The notes: generated from the sequence alone by a model not told the origin. Counted from the first letter of the stretch, positions 6,454-14,611 are shown. The stretch is 26,168 nucleotides of DNA from an uncultured Collinsella sp. (GCA_900754445.1 CAAECW010000042.1:1-26168); one strand, 5' to 3'. Translations and numbers: made by a program.

Positions 6454-7332
6454 TTACTTGCCCGCGGTGACGGTGCCGGATTGCGAAGGGGCGACAACCT
6501 TGAGCGGCTTTACGAGAGAATCCTCGTGTGGAGCCGGCGCAGCTATCTCTTCGTTTTTGGCCTTGGTTGACTCGGAGCGAGTGATTTCCTCATCGAGTGC
6601 ATCGATGTCGGCGTCCTCGACCACGGCGTTGAGCGACTCAAAAACGCGGTTCTTGAGCAGTGCGGTGTGCACACCTTCCGTTAGGTCGTGAAGCTTCTTA
6701 AACGCACGTTCGAGCTTGGCGTCGCGCTCGTCATCGGAGGTATCCATTCCGAGCATGCTCACGAGCACCTGCTCAAACATGGAGGACTCGCGGTTGGCGG
6801 AAGACACGTACTGACGCAGGTTGCGCGGCTCGATATGGAAGCGTGACAGCTCGGAGCAGTAGCGGATGATCGGGAAATCTCGGCCATCGACGAGCTCACG
6901 ATTCTGCGGACTCTTGATGATGCGAATGAGGTCGTTCTCAGCGAGCGAGCGGATAAACGAAATCTCGACGCCCAGCATATCGGGAATGGTCTCGATGGGA
7001 TGCAGCTTTTGCTTAGTCTCCTTGGGCTCCGTCTTGAGCGGAACATCGGACAGCAAGCCCACCTCGTAGGCGAGCGTTGACAGGTCCGTGGCGTTTTCCA
7101 AGCGCTGCTTAATCACGTTGAGCGGCATGTAGCGAGTCTTCTGCAAGTGCAGAATGACCTCTAGGCGATCAACGTCCTCCTTGGAGTACTGACGGTATCC
7201 CTTAGGCGTACGATGAGGGGTAATGAGCCCCTCATCCTCTAGAAATCTAATTTTTGAGTTCGAAAGATCGGGGTATGCGCCTCGAAGTAGGTTGACGACT
7301 TGGCCGATACTCAGATAGTTGCGTTCGGCCAT
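6454..7332 (-). CDS. MerR family transcriptional regulator, FtsR-like
   Basis: A 292-aa protein with a MerR winged-helix domain at residues 1-75 (LSIGQVVNLLRGAYPDLSNS, then KIRFLEDEGLI and the wing TPKGYRQYSKEDV). The remainder is a long effector-like region without the Cys clusters of metal-sensing MerR proteins, ending in an Ala/Pro/Lys-rich tail. Placement directly after a GarA-like FHA gene matches the actinobacterial gene described as ftsR (Rv1828 in mycobacteria), an activator of ftsZ in Corynebacterium; function here is inferred from that synteny. The start at 7332 is 3 nt after the FHA stop, with only a weak ribosome-binding site, so translational coupling is likely. Confidence 0.85.
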   Translation of the reverse strand: MAERNYLSIGQVVNLLRGAYPDLSNSKIRFLEDEGLITPHRTPKGYRQYSKEDVDRLEVILHLQKTRYMPLNVIKQRLENATDLSTLAYEVGLLSDVPLKTEPKETKQKLHPIETIPDMLGVEISFIRSLAENDLIRIIKSPQNRELVDGRDFPIIRYCSELSRFHIEPRNLRQYVSSANRESSMFEQVLVSMLGMDTSDDERDAKLERAFKKLHDLTEGVHTALLKNRVFESLNAVVEDADIDALDEEITRSESTKAKNEEIAAPAPHEDSLVKPLKVVAPSQSGTVTAGK

Positions 7333-7335
7333 GCC

Positions 7336-7770
7336 CTACTCACCGGTTTCGATGCGCTCCGGCGTGCTCTCGTGGTAGATGAGCGTAAACGTACCGATCT
7401 GGACGGAAGAACCGTCGTGCAGCGGGGCCGCGTTGACTATGGCACCGTCGACCCAGGTGCCATTGAGCGAGCCCAGGTCCTCGATGCGAGCGCCGAGGCC
7501 CTCGCGGATAATGCGCGCGTGGCTGCGCGAAACGGTCATGTCATTGAGGAAGATGCCGTTCGCAGGATCGCGGCCGATGGTGGTCACTTCGTCCTCGAGC
7601 TCAAAGGCGGCACCAGTCTGCGGACCCTTGACGATGGACAGAACGGGGGCGGTGATGCGCACGTTGGCCATGAGGTCGGGAACGGTGACGTCGCTTGAAG
7701 GCACGCGGAATACGCAGGTAGCGTCAGCAGCCTTATCATTCTGAGGCATATTGTTAACCATGTTGTCCAT
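7336..7770 (-). CDS. FHA domain protein, GarA/OdhI-like
   Basis: A 144-aa protein with one FHA phosphothreonine-binding domain (about 44-124). Conserved residues are Gly66-Arg67, Ser81-Arg82-Ser83-His84 and Asn103-Gly104-Thr105. The N-terminal tail contains DATCVFR (16-22), closely resembling the ETTSVFR phosphosite of mycobacterial GarA. There, phosphorylation by PknB/PknG makes the tail fold onto its own FHA domain and switches off inhibition of 2-oxoglutarate metabolism. Thr18 is the likely phosphoacceptor. The start is set at the ATG at 7770, with AGGGG 5 nt upstream, rather than at 7803. It lies 66 nt after the pgsA-like gene and 3 nt before the MerR gene. The target enzyme in this organism is unknown. 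Confidence 0.88.
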   Translation of the reverse strand: MDNMVNNMPQNDKAADATCVFRVPSSDVTVPDLMANVRITAPVLSIVKGPQTGAAFELEDEVTTIGRDPANGIFLNDMTVSRSHARIIREGLGARIEDLGSLNGTWVDGAIVNAAPLHDGSSVQIGTFTLIYHESTPERIETGE

Positions 7771-7836
7771 GACAACCCCTAACTTATCGCGGACGTGCCG
7801 CAAATAATGAACCGTACGTAATCATACCCCAACGAA

Positions 7837-8541
7837 TCAGTCTTCGATTTCAGGGTTTAGAAAGTCGATGTCCTCGTCCTCGGGATGCGCGAGAGCCTGT
7901 TTAATGGCCACTCCGCCCTTAATGGAGTAGATGACAGCCGTGAGCATGGAGAAGATCACGCCGCCGTACACAAAGAAGATGCCGAGGGGCACCGAGCTTC
8001 CGTTGAGGCCCGGGAAGGCCTTAAGGGTTGAAGGTAAAAGATGCAGGCCGTCAATAACGGGGAAACCGAGCAGCATGAGCGAGAATCCGGTCATGAGCAG
8101 CGCTGTGGCAATCTTTCCGGGGAAGACGACATCGATGGGGCGACGGTGATAATGACGAACGATAAGCGTGCCGATGCCCAGATAGATGTCGCGGCCAATA
8201 ATGAGCACGCAGACCCAGATGGGCAGCTCTCCGCGGACCACCAGTCCCAAGACGCCGGTGAACAGCAGCGCACGGTCGCAGATGGGATCCATGACCTTGC
8301 CGAGCCATGAGACCGTCTTAGTCATGCGGGCGATCTGGCCGTCCATCCAGTCGGTGGAGGCGGCAACGGCGTAGATAACAATGGCGATGACGCGGTTGTT
8401 GTCCGTCACAAACAGGTACAGAAATACCAGGGTGAGGATCAGGCGCGTAAAGGTGATGAAATTGGAGATCGTAAAGATCTTATTCGACGGGTAATCGGAA
8501 GTGCCGATAAGCTCCTTTTTGATCTTCTTTTTGATGCCCAC
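7837..8541 (-). CDS. CDP-alcohol phosphatidyltransferase, PgsA-like
   Basis: A 234-aa membrane enzyme that exchanges CMP of a CDP-lipid for an alcohol, most likely glycerol-3-phosphate, giving phosphatidylglycerol phosphate. The full CDP-alcohol phosphatidyltransferase motif is present: Asp64, Asp67-Gly68, Ala71-Arg72, Gly81, Asp85, Asp89. About six hydrophobic segments surround it. The start is taken as GTG at 8541 because GGGGGAG lies 5 nt upstream. An ATG frame extends to 8676, but that part covers a promoter-like sequence and has no family-like residues. The acceptor alcohol (glycerol phosphate or inositol phosphate) is not settled. In mycobacteria a pgsA homologue likewise precedes garA. 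Confidence 0.88.
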   Translation of the reverse strand: MGIKKKIKKELIGTSDYPSNKIFTISNFITFTRLILTLVFLYLFVTDNNRVIAIVIYAVAASTDWMDGQIARMTKTVSWLGKVMDPICDRALLFTGVLGLVVRGELPIWVCVLIIGRDIYLGIGTLIVRHYHRRPIDVVFPGKIATALLMTGFSLMLLGFPVIDGLHLLPSTLKAFPGLNGSSVPLGIFFVYGGVIFSMLTAVIYSIKGGVAIKQALAHPEDEDIDFLNPEIED

Positions 8542-8577
8542 AGGACTCCCCCGCTGGTTAACGACAAAACTTTCGAT

Positions 8578-8606
8578 ACTATACCCGTTCCGGCGATGTC
8601 TATCCA
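8578..8606 (-). promoter_or_regulatory. Probable promoter of the pgsA-FHA-merR-apt-NlpC group
   Basis: On the minus strand, TATAGT (8578-8583) preceded by GGG lies 17 bp from TGGATA (8601-8606). The predicted start is near 8571, giving a leader of about 30 nt to the GTG start. The -10 is good and the -35 mediocre. Confidence 0.45.
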
Positions 8607-8667
8607 GCGTAAGCATAGAGAGTCCAGACATGTGGAGGGCGCTTTTAGGCGGCGGGGATTTCGCATT

Positions 8668-8726
8668 CGTGTACATCAGCCTCCAAACATGTCGAAAAAT
8701 GTCGATTTTGGTGGCTGATGTACACG
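8668..8726. repeat. Long inverted repeat upstream of the pgsA-like gene
   Basis: The arms 8668-8687 and 8707-8726 pair at 19 of 20 positions; each outer arm contains GTGTACATCAGCC or its complement. The 19-nt loop holds ATGTCGA twice, separated by AAA. GACATGTGGAGG (8627-8638) repeats part of the arm and loop in inverted form (CCTCCA then ACATGTC at 8680-8693). It lies 60 bp or more upstream of the probable promoter and has no T-run. The rest of the gene-free stretch 8542-8794 shows nothing else. Function is unknown; a regulator site or an intergenic repeat are both possible. Confidence 0.8.
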
Positions 8727-8794
8727 TTTTGATTCGGTGATTACATCGAGCGGGAACGTCGTTGCTTTAAGCAAAATAATCATGGTGATTAAAA

Positions 8795-8825
8795 CAAAAA
8801 AGGTCAGGCACTGGGTGCCTGACCT
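8795..8825 (-). terminator. Terminator of tRNA-Pro (and possibly of the coaBC run)
   Basis: On the minus strand a perfect 11-bp stem AGGTCAGGCAC/GTGCCTGACCT with a 3-nt loop (CCA) is followed by TTTTTG and further T-rich sequence. It starts 10 nt after the encoded CCA of the tRNA. Confidence 0.95.
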
Positions 8826-8834
8826 GCAAACTTC

Positions 8835-8911
<77 letters not shown>

Positions 8912-8953
8912 AAGCCTTTGTTTGTTGCTGTGCTCTCGCTCGCAACAGGGAGT

Positions 8954-8983
8954 ATATTAACCCGAAACTTTGCCCTTGTGCAA
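8954..8983 (-). promoter_or_regulatory. Promoter of tRNA-Pro
   Basis: On the minus strand, TTGCAC (8978-8983) and TAATAT (8954-8959) are separated by 18 bp. The predicted start near 8946 is about 35 nt before the mature tRNA end. It overlaps the short gap after the coaBC stop. Confidence 0.7.
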
Positions 8984-8991
8984 GAACTTTT

Positions 8992-10203
8992 TTAAATATT
9001 TTGAAGCAAGTCCAAAATTGTATCTGCGAGCTGGGGTTTTGTTAGCACGGGAAGTTCTTGCGTGCCCGCTTTGCTCACGATCCAGGCCTTGTTGGTATCG
9101 GTTCCAAAGCCCGAATCGGCGCGCGAGACATCGTTGGCGATAATGGCATCGCAACCCTTGCGCGCAAGCTTGCGCTGCGCGTACTCCACGACGTTATCGG
9201 TCTCGGCCGCAAAGCCGATCACGCACCGCTCTCCCTTTTGGCGCGAGAGCTCGGCCAAAATATCGACCGTCTCGACCAGTTCGATGCGATCCAGGCGCTC
9301 GTTGGCCTTTTTGAGCTTATGGTCGGCAGGGGTCGCGGGGGTGTAGTCGGCGACAGCGGCCGCACAAATGGCCGCATCAGCCGTCTGAAAGGCGCTCAGC
9401 GCTGCCTGCAGCATCTCTTCGGCGGTCTGCACGCGCACGCACTCCACGCCGTGGGGAACATCGAGCGATGTCGGCCCCAGCACAAGCGTGACCGCAGCAC
9501 CGCGGCGAGCGGCCTCCCCCGCCAGGGCGATGCCCATCTTGCCCGACGACTGGTTTCCGATGAAGCGTACGGGGTCGATCGGCTCGTGCGTGGGGCCGGC
9601 GGTGATCACGATTCGCTTGCCCGCAAGGTATTGCGGGACGGGGTTCAGCACCTCGCAGATGGCCTCGACGATGTCCTCGGGCTCGTTCATGCGTCCCGTG
9701 TCCACGTCGCCGCAGGCAAGGTAGCCGCTGCCGGGTCCCACCACATGGACACCACGCTCGCGCAGCGTGGCCATGTTGGCCTGCGTCGCCGGCGCCTTCC
9801 ACATGCCGTTGTTCATAGCGGGTGCGATCACGATGGGTCGCGGCGTCGCAAGCAGCGTGGTGGAGATGAGGTCATCGGCGATACCGTTTGCCATCTTGGC
9901 GATGATATTGGCCGTCGCGGGCGCCACGACCACCAGATCGGGCTCCTGCGCCAGCGAAATGTGGTGGATGGGGTCGGAGGGATCGTCGAATAGGCCCACG
10001 GCAACGGGCTCGTTGGTGAGCGCGCGGAAGGTAAGCGGCCCCACGAACTCCGTGGCATGCTCGCTCATAACGACCTTGACGCGCGCGCCGCGCTTTTGCA
10101 GCAGGCGCACGATATTGCACGACTTATAGGCGGCGATCCCGCCGGTAATGCCCAGCAGGATCGTTTTTCCCTCAAGTTGCATTGAATTGTTGGATGCCGT
10201 CAT
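8992..10203 (-). CDS. coaBC: Bifunctional phosphopantothenoylcysteine decarboxylase/phosphopantothenate-cysteine ligase
   Basis: A 403-aa fusion enzyme for two consecutive steps of coenzyme A synthesis. The CoaC half (about 8-190) is a flavoprotein decarboxylase with LLGITGGIAAYKS, the catalytic-His segment IHHISLA, APAMNNGMW, and the substrate-lid Cys in GSGYLACGD. The CoaB half (about 195-400) is the CTP-dependent ligase with ITAGPTHEPIDPVRFIGN and QSSGKMG. Length is normal. It is the last gene of the long minus-strand run, 3 nt after the zinc-ribbon gene, with AAGGAAG about 9 nt upstream of its ATG. No terminator separates it from tRNA-Pro, so its transcript may end at 8795-8825. Confidence 0.95.
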   Translation of the reverse strand: MTASNNSMQLEGKTILLGITGGIAAYKSCNIVRLLQKRGARVKVVMSEHATEFVGPLTFRALTNEPVAVGLFDDPSDPIHHISLAQEPDLVVVAPATANIIAKMANGIADDLISTTLLATPRPIVIAPAMNNGMWKAPATQANMATLRERGVHVVGPGSGYLACGDVDTGRMNEPEDIVEAICEVLNPVPQYLAGKRIVITAGPTHEPIDPVRFIGNQSSGKMGIALAGEAARRGAAVTLVLGPTSLDVPHGVECVRVQTAEEMLQAALSAFQTADAAICAAAVADYTPATPADHKLKKANERLDRIELVETVDILAELSRQKGERCVIGFAAETDNVVEYAQRKLARKGCDAIIANDVSRADSGFGTDTNKAWIVSKAGTQELPVLTKPQLADTILDLLQNI

Positions 10204-10206
10204 CGT

Positions 10207-10926
10207 TTAAGCTTCCTTGCTCGGGAGTACCAGGAGGCGGTGGCAGTACGGGCAGTGCGTAATTGACCTACCGTCGTGGTTGAGGTCGCTCATGGACGAT
10301 GCCTGCAGCGCGGTGTGGCAGACTGTGGGGATGTTGCCCTGGATGGTCTCGACGGCCAGGCCGCGGAACTGCTTGAGCAGACGCTCGTAGTCGGTGAGCA
10401 CGTCGGCCGGCAGCGTGGCGGCAAGCGCGGTGCGTTCCTTAGTGGCGGCGTCAATCTGAGCCTGCAGGTCGGCAGCCTTAGCGCGGGCGGCCTTGGTATC
10501 GGCCTTCACGCCCTCCTCGAACTTGGCGATAATTGCCTGTGCGCGGGCCTCGCGGTCGAGCGCCTCCTTATGGGCGACAACGACGTCCTTGCGGGTGTGC
10601 TCAATCTTGTCCAGACGCTTGGCCAGGGTTGCGAGTTCATTCTCCAGGTCCTGAACCTCACGGTAGTCGGAACCGTCGACGTGGCGCTTCTTGGCAGCCT
10701 CAATGGCGTTGTTGGTCTGAATCTCGGTGGTGTTGAGATCGTCGAGCTCAATGTCCAGGTCCTTGCGCTGGGCGTAGAGCTTGGTCATCTCGGCTTTGAG
10801 CTTAACGTAGGTCTTACGCTTGGAAGCGAGCTCCTTGAGCTCCGGCATATTGGCAAGTTCGCTCTTGTTGCGGGCGAGCTCCAAATCGATCTGTTGCAGC
10901 TTGAGTAGCGTAGCGCCGGCGCTCAT
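10207..10926 (-). CDS. Coiled-coil protein with C-terminal C4 zinc ribbon (CT398-like)
   Basis: A 239-aa protein. Residues about 5-180 are almost entirely coiled coil, rich in K/E/A/L/D with heptad character. The C-terminal domain (about 195-239) has a Cys-His...Cys-Pro-Tyr-Cys-His arrangement: VCHTALQ and, about 20 residues later, HCPYCHR. This matches the zf-RING_7 zinc ribbon (DUF164), though the first pair here is VCHT rather than the usual CxxC. The start at 10926 has GGAGAG 5 nt upstream, and its ATG overlaps the Nif3-like stop by 4 nt, so translation is coupled. The neighbouring Nif3 gene is a common partner across bacteria. The cellular role is unknown. Confidence 0.8.
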   Translation of the reverse strand: MSAGATLLKLQQIDLELARNKSELANMPELKELASKRKTYVKLKAEMTKLYAQRKDLDIELDDLNTTEIQTNNAIEAAKKRHVDGSDYREVQDLENELATLAKRLDKIEHTRKDVVVAHKEALDREARAQAIIAKFEEGVKADTKAARAKAADLQAQIDAATKERTALAATLPADVLTDYERLLKQFRGLAVETIQGNIPTVCHTALQASSMSDLNHDGRSITHCPYCHRLLVLPSKEA

Positions 10927-11732
10927 AAGTTCTCTCCTTTTGTCACAGTCCACCATTGGCAAGGGTTCAGTATTTTAATCGCATGACGGGGGTCGACCCC
11001 GGCGTCAACTGCAGAGTTCATCAATATATCAACGAACGGCTCCTCGGAGCGGTCGTGGCCGAGCAAGATCACCGGTAGCCCACGCAAGGCAAGGTCCTGC
11101 GCCACGTGATAGCCTGCCTCGCCCGTCACGACAACATCCGCACCGGCGGCGATGGCGAGCTCTCCAAAGTCGCCCAGGGAGCCGCCCAAAATGGCGACGG
11201 TGCGGCACGGGCGATCAACTTCGCCCCACACACGCGGGTCGCTGCCGAAGGCTGTGGCAGCACGGGTGGCAAGATCGCGCAGCGTGCACGGGTCGTTGAG
11301 CGTTGCAAGCGCGCCCAGGCCGGTCGGCTCGGGGTCGTCCACGTGCTCCAGTGAGCTCACGGGTACGGCACCCAGCAGCTCACTCAGGCAGACGCGGGCT
11401 TCGTGCGAGCGGTCCAGGTTGGTGTGGAGCGAGATAATGCTCACGCCGCAACGCGCTGCCTCGTAGAGCGCCGCGCTGCATTGGGGGCGTGCGGAATCCG
11501 ACGGACAAAACGCCTCGGGCGCCTTGATGTATATGGGATGATGCGTCAGCAGCACGTTGGCGCCGCCTTCTTGGGCGCGGCGAACATTAGCTTCGGTCGC
11601 ATCGAGCGCGCAGGCAACGCCGGTGATCTCCGCGGCCGGATCGCCAACGGAGAGTCCTACGTGATCCCAGCCCTCGGCGTCCGCCTTGGGGTAGCGCGCC
11701 AGCAGCCCACGTTCAAGCTCGGCGACGATCAT
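10923..11732 (-). CDS. Nif3-like dinuclear metal-centre protein (YqfO/DUF34)
   Basis: A 269-aa Nif3-like protein. Metal-binding residues sit in LLTHHPIYIK (about 61-70) and in the C-terminal ADVVVTGEAGYH and LLGHDRSEE segments, which together form the two-metal site of the hexameric family. Length suits the short form without the extra PII-like insert. Biochemical function is unsettled; GTP cyclohydrolase-like and metal-chaperone roles have been proposed for relatives. The ATG overlaps the cysteine desulfurase stop by 4 nt. Some relatives lie beside the zinc-ribbon gene, as here, which may mean a joint role. Confidence 0.88.
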   Translation of the reverse strand: MIVAELERGLLARYPKADAEGWDHVGLSVGDPAAEITGVACALDATEANVRRAQEGGANVLLTHHPIYIKAPEAFCPSDSARPQCSAALYEAARCGVSIISLHTNLDRSHEARVCLSELLGAVPVSSLEHVDDPEPTGLGALATLNDPCTLRDLATRAATAFGSDPRVWGEVDRPCRTVAILGGSLGDFGELAIAAGADVVVTGEAGYHVAQDLALRGLPVILLGHDRSEEPFVDILMNSAVDAGVDPRHAIKILNPCQWWTVTKGENL

Positions 11733-12907
11733 GCGGCACCCACGATCGAGAGCAGCGTCTGGGCAAACTCGTCCAGGTCGACAGGGTTCACACGGTCATC
11801 AAACGAGATACGCAGAGCGCCCAATGCCTGCTCGCGACCAATGCCCATGGCGCTGAGAACATGGCTCGGGTCCATGCTGCCGCTCGAGCATGCCGAGCCT
11901 GCCGACACCTCAAAGCCGGCGGCGTCGAGCTTGATGATGAGCTCCTCGGAGTCCATGCCGTCAATGTAGATCGATACCATGCCGGGCAGACGGTCGGCCT
12001 GCGCATAGTCGCCCATAGTGGCGTGAATGCGCGGATGAGCCGTAAGCGTGGCGTAGAGTTTGTCGGACAAGGCCTGCAGCGTCGTGCGCTCCTGGGCCAC
12101 GGTCGGCAACAGCGCGGAGGCGGCGGCGGCAAAGGCCAGCTGCGTGCGCAGGTCCTGCGTGCCGGCACGACGTCCGGCTTCCTGTCCACCGCCAAAGATG
12201 CGCGGACGCAGCGGCGTGCGGTTCTTAAGGTAGAGTGCGCCGGATGCCACGGGGCCGCCGATCTTGTGCGCGGCAACGGTCATAGCATCGACGCCCAGCT
12301 CGGTGACATCGAGCGGAATATGCAGATAACCCTGGATGGCATCGGTGTGGAACAGGGCGCCGACAGCATGTGCAGCGGCGGTCAGCTCGCGGATGGGCTG
12401 CACCACGCCGGTCTCGTTGTTGGCAACCATGATGCTCACGAGCGCCACGTCGTCGCCGAGCAAGTCGCTCAGCGCGGCAGGCTCAATATAACCTGCACGG
12501 CAGGGCTGCACCAGGTCGACGGTAAAGCCGGCAGCACGCAGCAGCGGCAGGTTGTCCAGAATCGAATCGTGCTCGATGGCAGATACGATCACGCGGTTAC
12601 GCTTGCGATCGCGCTGACGAGCGCCCTCGGCAAGACCGAGCAGCGCCAGCTGGTTGGCTTCGGTGCCGCCGTTGGTCAAAACAATCTCGGACGGGCGAAC
12701 GCGCGCGCCAAAGCTGCGGGCAATCTCGCGACGCGCCACTTCCAGGCGTGCAGCGCCCTTGCGGCCGAGCGAATGCAGCGAGTTGGGGTTGACGCCGGCA
12801 AGCTCGCTGTCGTCGTACTCGCGCTGCGCAAGGCGCGCCTCGGCGCGCATAGGCGTCGAGGCGGCGAAGTCAAGATTCACGGGTATGCGGTTTTGACCTG
12901 CGGTCAT
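11729..12907 (-). CDS. Cysteine desulfurase (NifS/IscS family)
   Basis: A 392-aa PLP enzyme that takes sulfur from L-cysteine as a protein persulfide, leaving alanine. PLP Lys215 lies in AAHKIGGP, the ring-stacking His113 in IEHDS, and the catalytic Cys340 in SAGSACSSG on a long mobile loop of the class I (IscS/NifS) type. PNSLHSLG near the N-terminus is typical. No scaffold iscU, thiI or mnmA is adjacent, so whether it feeds Fe-S clusters, tRNA thiolation or another acceptor is open. It lies 6 nt after rpe and overlaps the Nif3-like gene by 4 nt. Confidence 0.92.
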   Translation of the reverse strand: MTAGQNRIPVNLDFAASTPMRAEARLAQREYDDSELAGVNPNSLHSLGRKGAARLEVARREIARSFGARVRPSEIVLTNGGTEANQLALLGLAEGARQRDRKRNRVIVSAIEHDSILDNLPLLRAAGFTVDLVQPCRAGYIEPAALSDLLGDDVALVSIMVANNETGVVQPIRELTAAAHAVGALFHTDAIQGYLHIPLDVTELGVDAMTVAAHKIGGPVASGALYLKNRTPLRPRIFGGGQEAGRRAGTQDLRTQLAFAAAASALLPTVAQERTTLQALSDKLYATLTAHPRIHATMGDYAQADRLPGMVSIYIDGMDSEELIIKLDAAGFEVSAGSACSSGSMDPSHVLSAMGIGREQALGALRISFDDRVNPVDLDEFAQTLLSIVGAA

Positions 12908-12913
12908 AAGGGT

Positions 12914-13585
12914 TTATGCCTCCTGTGCGGCCTCGTTGCCCAGCTTCTGCAGCAGCGCAACCTCGGCGGCGGGATCTTCGGACTTAAATACGGCGGAGCC
13001 GGCAACGAGCACGTTGGCGCCGGCCTTGACGACCTCGGCAATGTTCTTGGAAGAGATGCCGCCGTCGACCTCGATGAGGGGCGAAACGCCGTGACGCTCG
13101 CACATCGCCTTGAGCTCGTGGAGCTTAGCGATGGTGCCCGGGATAAAGCTCTGGCCGCCAAAGCCGGGGTTCACGCTCATCAGCAGCACCATATCGACGA
13201 CGTCGATGATGCTCTCGAGAACGCACACGGGGGTGGCGGGGTTGAGCACCACACCGGCCTTGACGCCGCGCTGCTGCAGATGCGTGAGCGTGCGGTGCAG
13301 GTGCGTGGAGGCCTCGTAGTGCACGGTGATCATATCGGCACCGGCGTCGGCGTACCAATCGACCGTTTCGTCGGGGTTCGACACCATCAGGTGCGCGTCG
13401 ACCGGTACATCGGTGGAGCGCTTGACGGCCTTGAGGATGTCAACGCCAAAGGTGAGGTTGCCGGTAAAGTGACCGTCCATAACGTCGAAGTGCACGTAGT
13501 CGGCGCCGGCGATTTTGTCGAGCTCGCCCTTGAGGTTGGCCATGTCGGCCGAAAGGACGGACGGAGCGATTTTGATGGAACCCAT
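12914..13585 (-). CDS. rpe: Ribulose-phosphate 3-epimerase
   Basis: A 223-aa TIM-barrel enzyme interconverting ribulose-5-phosphate and xylulose-5-phosphate in the pentose phosphate pathway. Family motifs are IAPSVLSADM at the N-terminus, the metal/catalytic HFDVMDGHF (about 34-42), MSVNPGFGGQ, and the second catalytic Asp in EVDGGIS. Length is normal. The start at 13585 has AGAAAGG upstream. It sits 18 nt after gpsA and 6 nt before the cysteine desulfurase gene. Confidence 0.96.
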   Translation of the reverse strand: MGSIKIAPSVLSADMANLKGELDKIAGADYVHFDVMDGHFTGNLTFGVDILKAVKRSTDVPVDAHLMVSNPDETVDWYADAGADMITVHYEASTHLHRTLTHLQQRGVKAGVVLNPATPVCVLESIIDVVDMVLLMSVNPGFGGQSFIPGTIAKLHELKAMCERHGVSPLIEVDGGISSKNIAEVVKAGANVLVAGSAVFKSEDPAAEVALLQKLGNEAAQEA

Positions 13586-13603
13586 GGTAGAAGCCTTTCT
13601 GCG

Positions 13604-14611
13604 CTAGTCGGTGAGTCCGTAGAACTCTTGAGAAGGGACGCGATCGGTAAGAATCTCGAGCGCCCTATCTAAAGTAACACCGTTGTAGAGCGTTTGCTCC
13701 ACGGCAAAGGTGAGCGGAATGTCTACGCCCAGTGAACGGGCAAGCTCGCTGACGCTGCGGGCCGCGACGGCGCCCTCAACCACCATATGCGTGCGCGTCT
13801 GATACTCGTCGAGCGATACGCCATGAGCGAACTCGTAGCCAAAGGTGCGGTTGCGCGAATGCTCCGAGGTGCAGGTGGCAATGAGGTCGCCCATGCCGGC
13901 AAGCCCCATGCAGGTCATAGCCTGCCCGCCGCGGGCATGCACCAGACGGCTGATCTCTGCCAGGCCGCGTGTCATGATAAGGGCGAGCGTGTTGTCGCCC
14001 GCACCGGTGCCGGCGGAGATGCCGCACACGATGGCGATTACGTTTTTCATGGCGCCGCAGACCTCGACACCGGTCATGTCCTGCGACAGGTAGATGCGGA
14101 AGGCCGTTGACAGAAGCAGGTCCTTAAAGGTCTCCCCTATCTGTGGATCTTCGCTGGCGATGACGGCGGCAGAAAGACCTCCGCGGCAGATTTCCTCGGC
14201 ATGGTTGGGGCCAGAAAGAGCCGCGACACGTGCCTCGTTGCCGATCTCGCTGGCGATGACCTCGCTCATGAGCAGGCCGGACTCGGGCTCAATGCCCTTT
14301 GTGAGGCAGAGCACCGGGGTATCGGCGGCGATAAAGGGCGCGGCCTGGTGGCACACGCTGCGAAGGTGCGTGGAGGGCACGGCAAAGATGATGGCCTCGG
14401 CGCCGTTGAGCGCCTGCGACAGGTCCGTGGTGGCGACGACGTTGCCGGGCAGCTCGTAGCCCACAAGGTAGCGGGGGTTGCGGTGCTCGCCATTGATGCC
14501 GGCGGCCGTCTGCTCGCTATGGGCCCACATGGTCACGCGCTCGGCTCGCGCGGCGGCAAGGCCGGCGACGGCGGTTCCCCAGGAGCCGGAGCCAATCAGC
14601 GCAACATTCAT
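13604..14611 (-). CDS. gpsA: Glycerol-3-phosphate dehydrogenase [NAD(P)+]
   Basis: A 335-aa cytosolic enzyme reducing dihydroxyacetone phosphate to sn-glycerol-3-phosphate, the backbone for phospholipids. The N-terminal Rossmann motif is IGSGSWGTA (6-14). KGIE and the catalytic-Lys region GAMKNVIAIVCG are present, and TCTSEHSRNRTFG with the C-terminal helical domain is typical. It lies 9 nt after plsY, which uses its product, so the pair forms a small pathway unit. Length is normal. Confidence 0.96.
   Translation of the reverse strand: MNVALIGSGSWGTAVAGLAAARAERVTMWAHSEQTAAGINGEHRNPRYLVGYELPGNVVATTDLSQALNGAEAIIFAVPSTHLRSVCHQAAPFIAADTPVLCLTKGIEPESGLLMSEVIASEIGNEARVAALSGPNHAEEICRGGLSAAVIASEDPQIGETFKDLLLSTAFRIYLSQDMTGVEVCGAMKNVIAIVCGISAGTGAGDNTLALIMTRGLAEISRLVHARGGQAMTCMGLAGMGDLIATCTSEHSRNRTFGYEFAHGVSLDEYQTRTHMVVEGAVAARSVSELARSLGVDIPLTFAVEQTLYNGVTLDRALEILTDRVPSQEFYGLTD

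Noticed and set aside
8542..8676. N-terminal extension of the pgsA-like protein
   Set aside because: The in-frame ATG at 8676 would place a likely promoter and part of the long inverted repeat inside the gene. The GTG at 8541 has a far better ribosome-binding site and fits the family.
9058..9993. Plus-strand open frame of 311 codons
   Set aside because: It is a shadow of coaBC, with H/R/G/D-rich residue use and no motif.
11861..13672. Plus-strand open frame of 603 codons
   Set aside because: It lies antisense to the cysteine desulfurase and rpe genes. Its composition (G, A, V, H, D, R, Q-rich, no domain) is typical of a shadow frame in GC-rich DNA.
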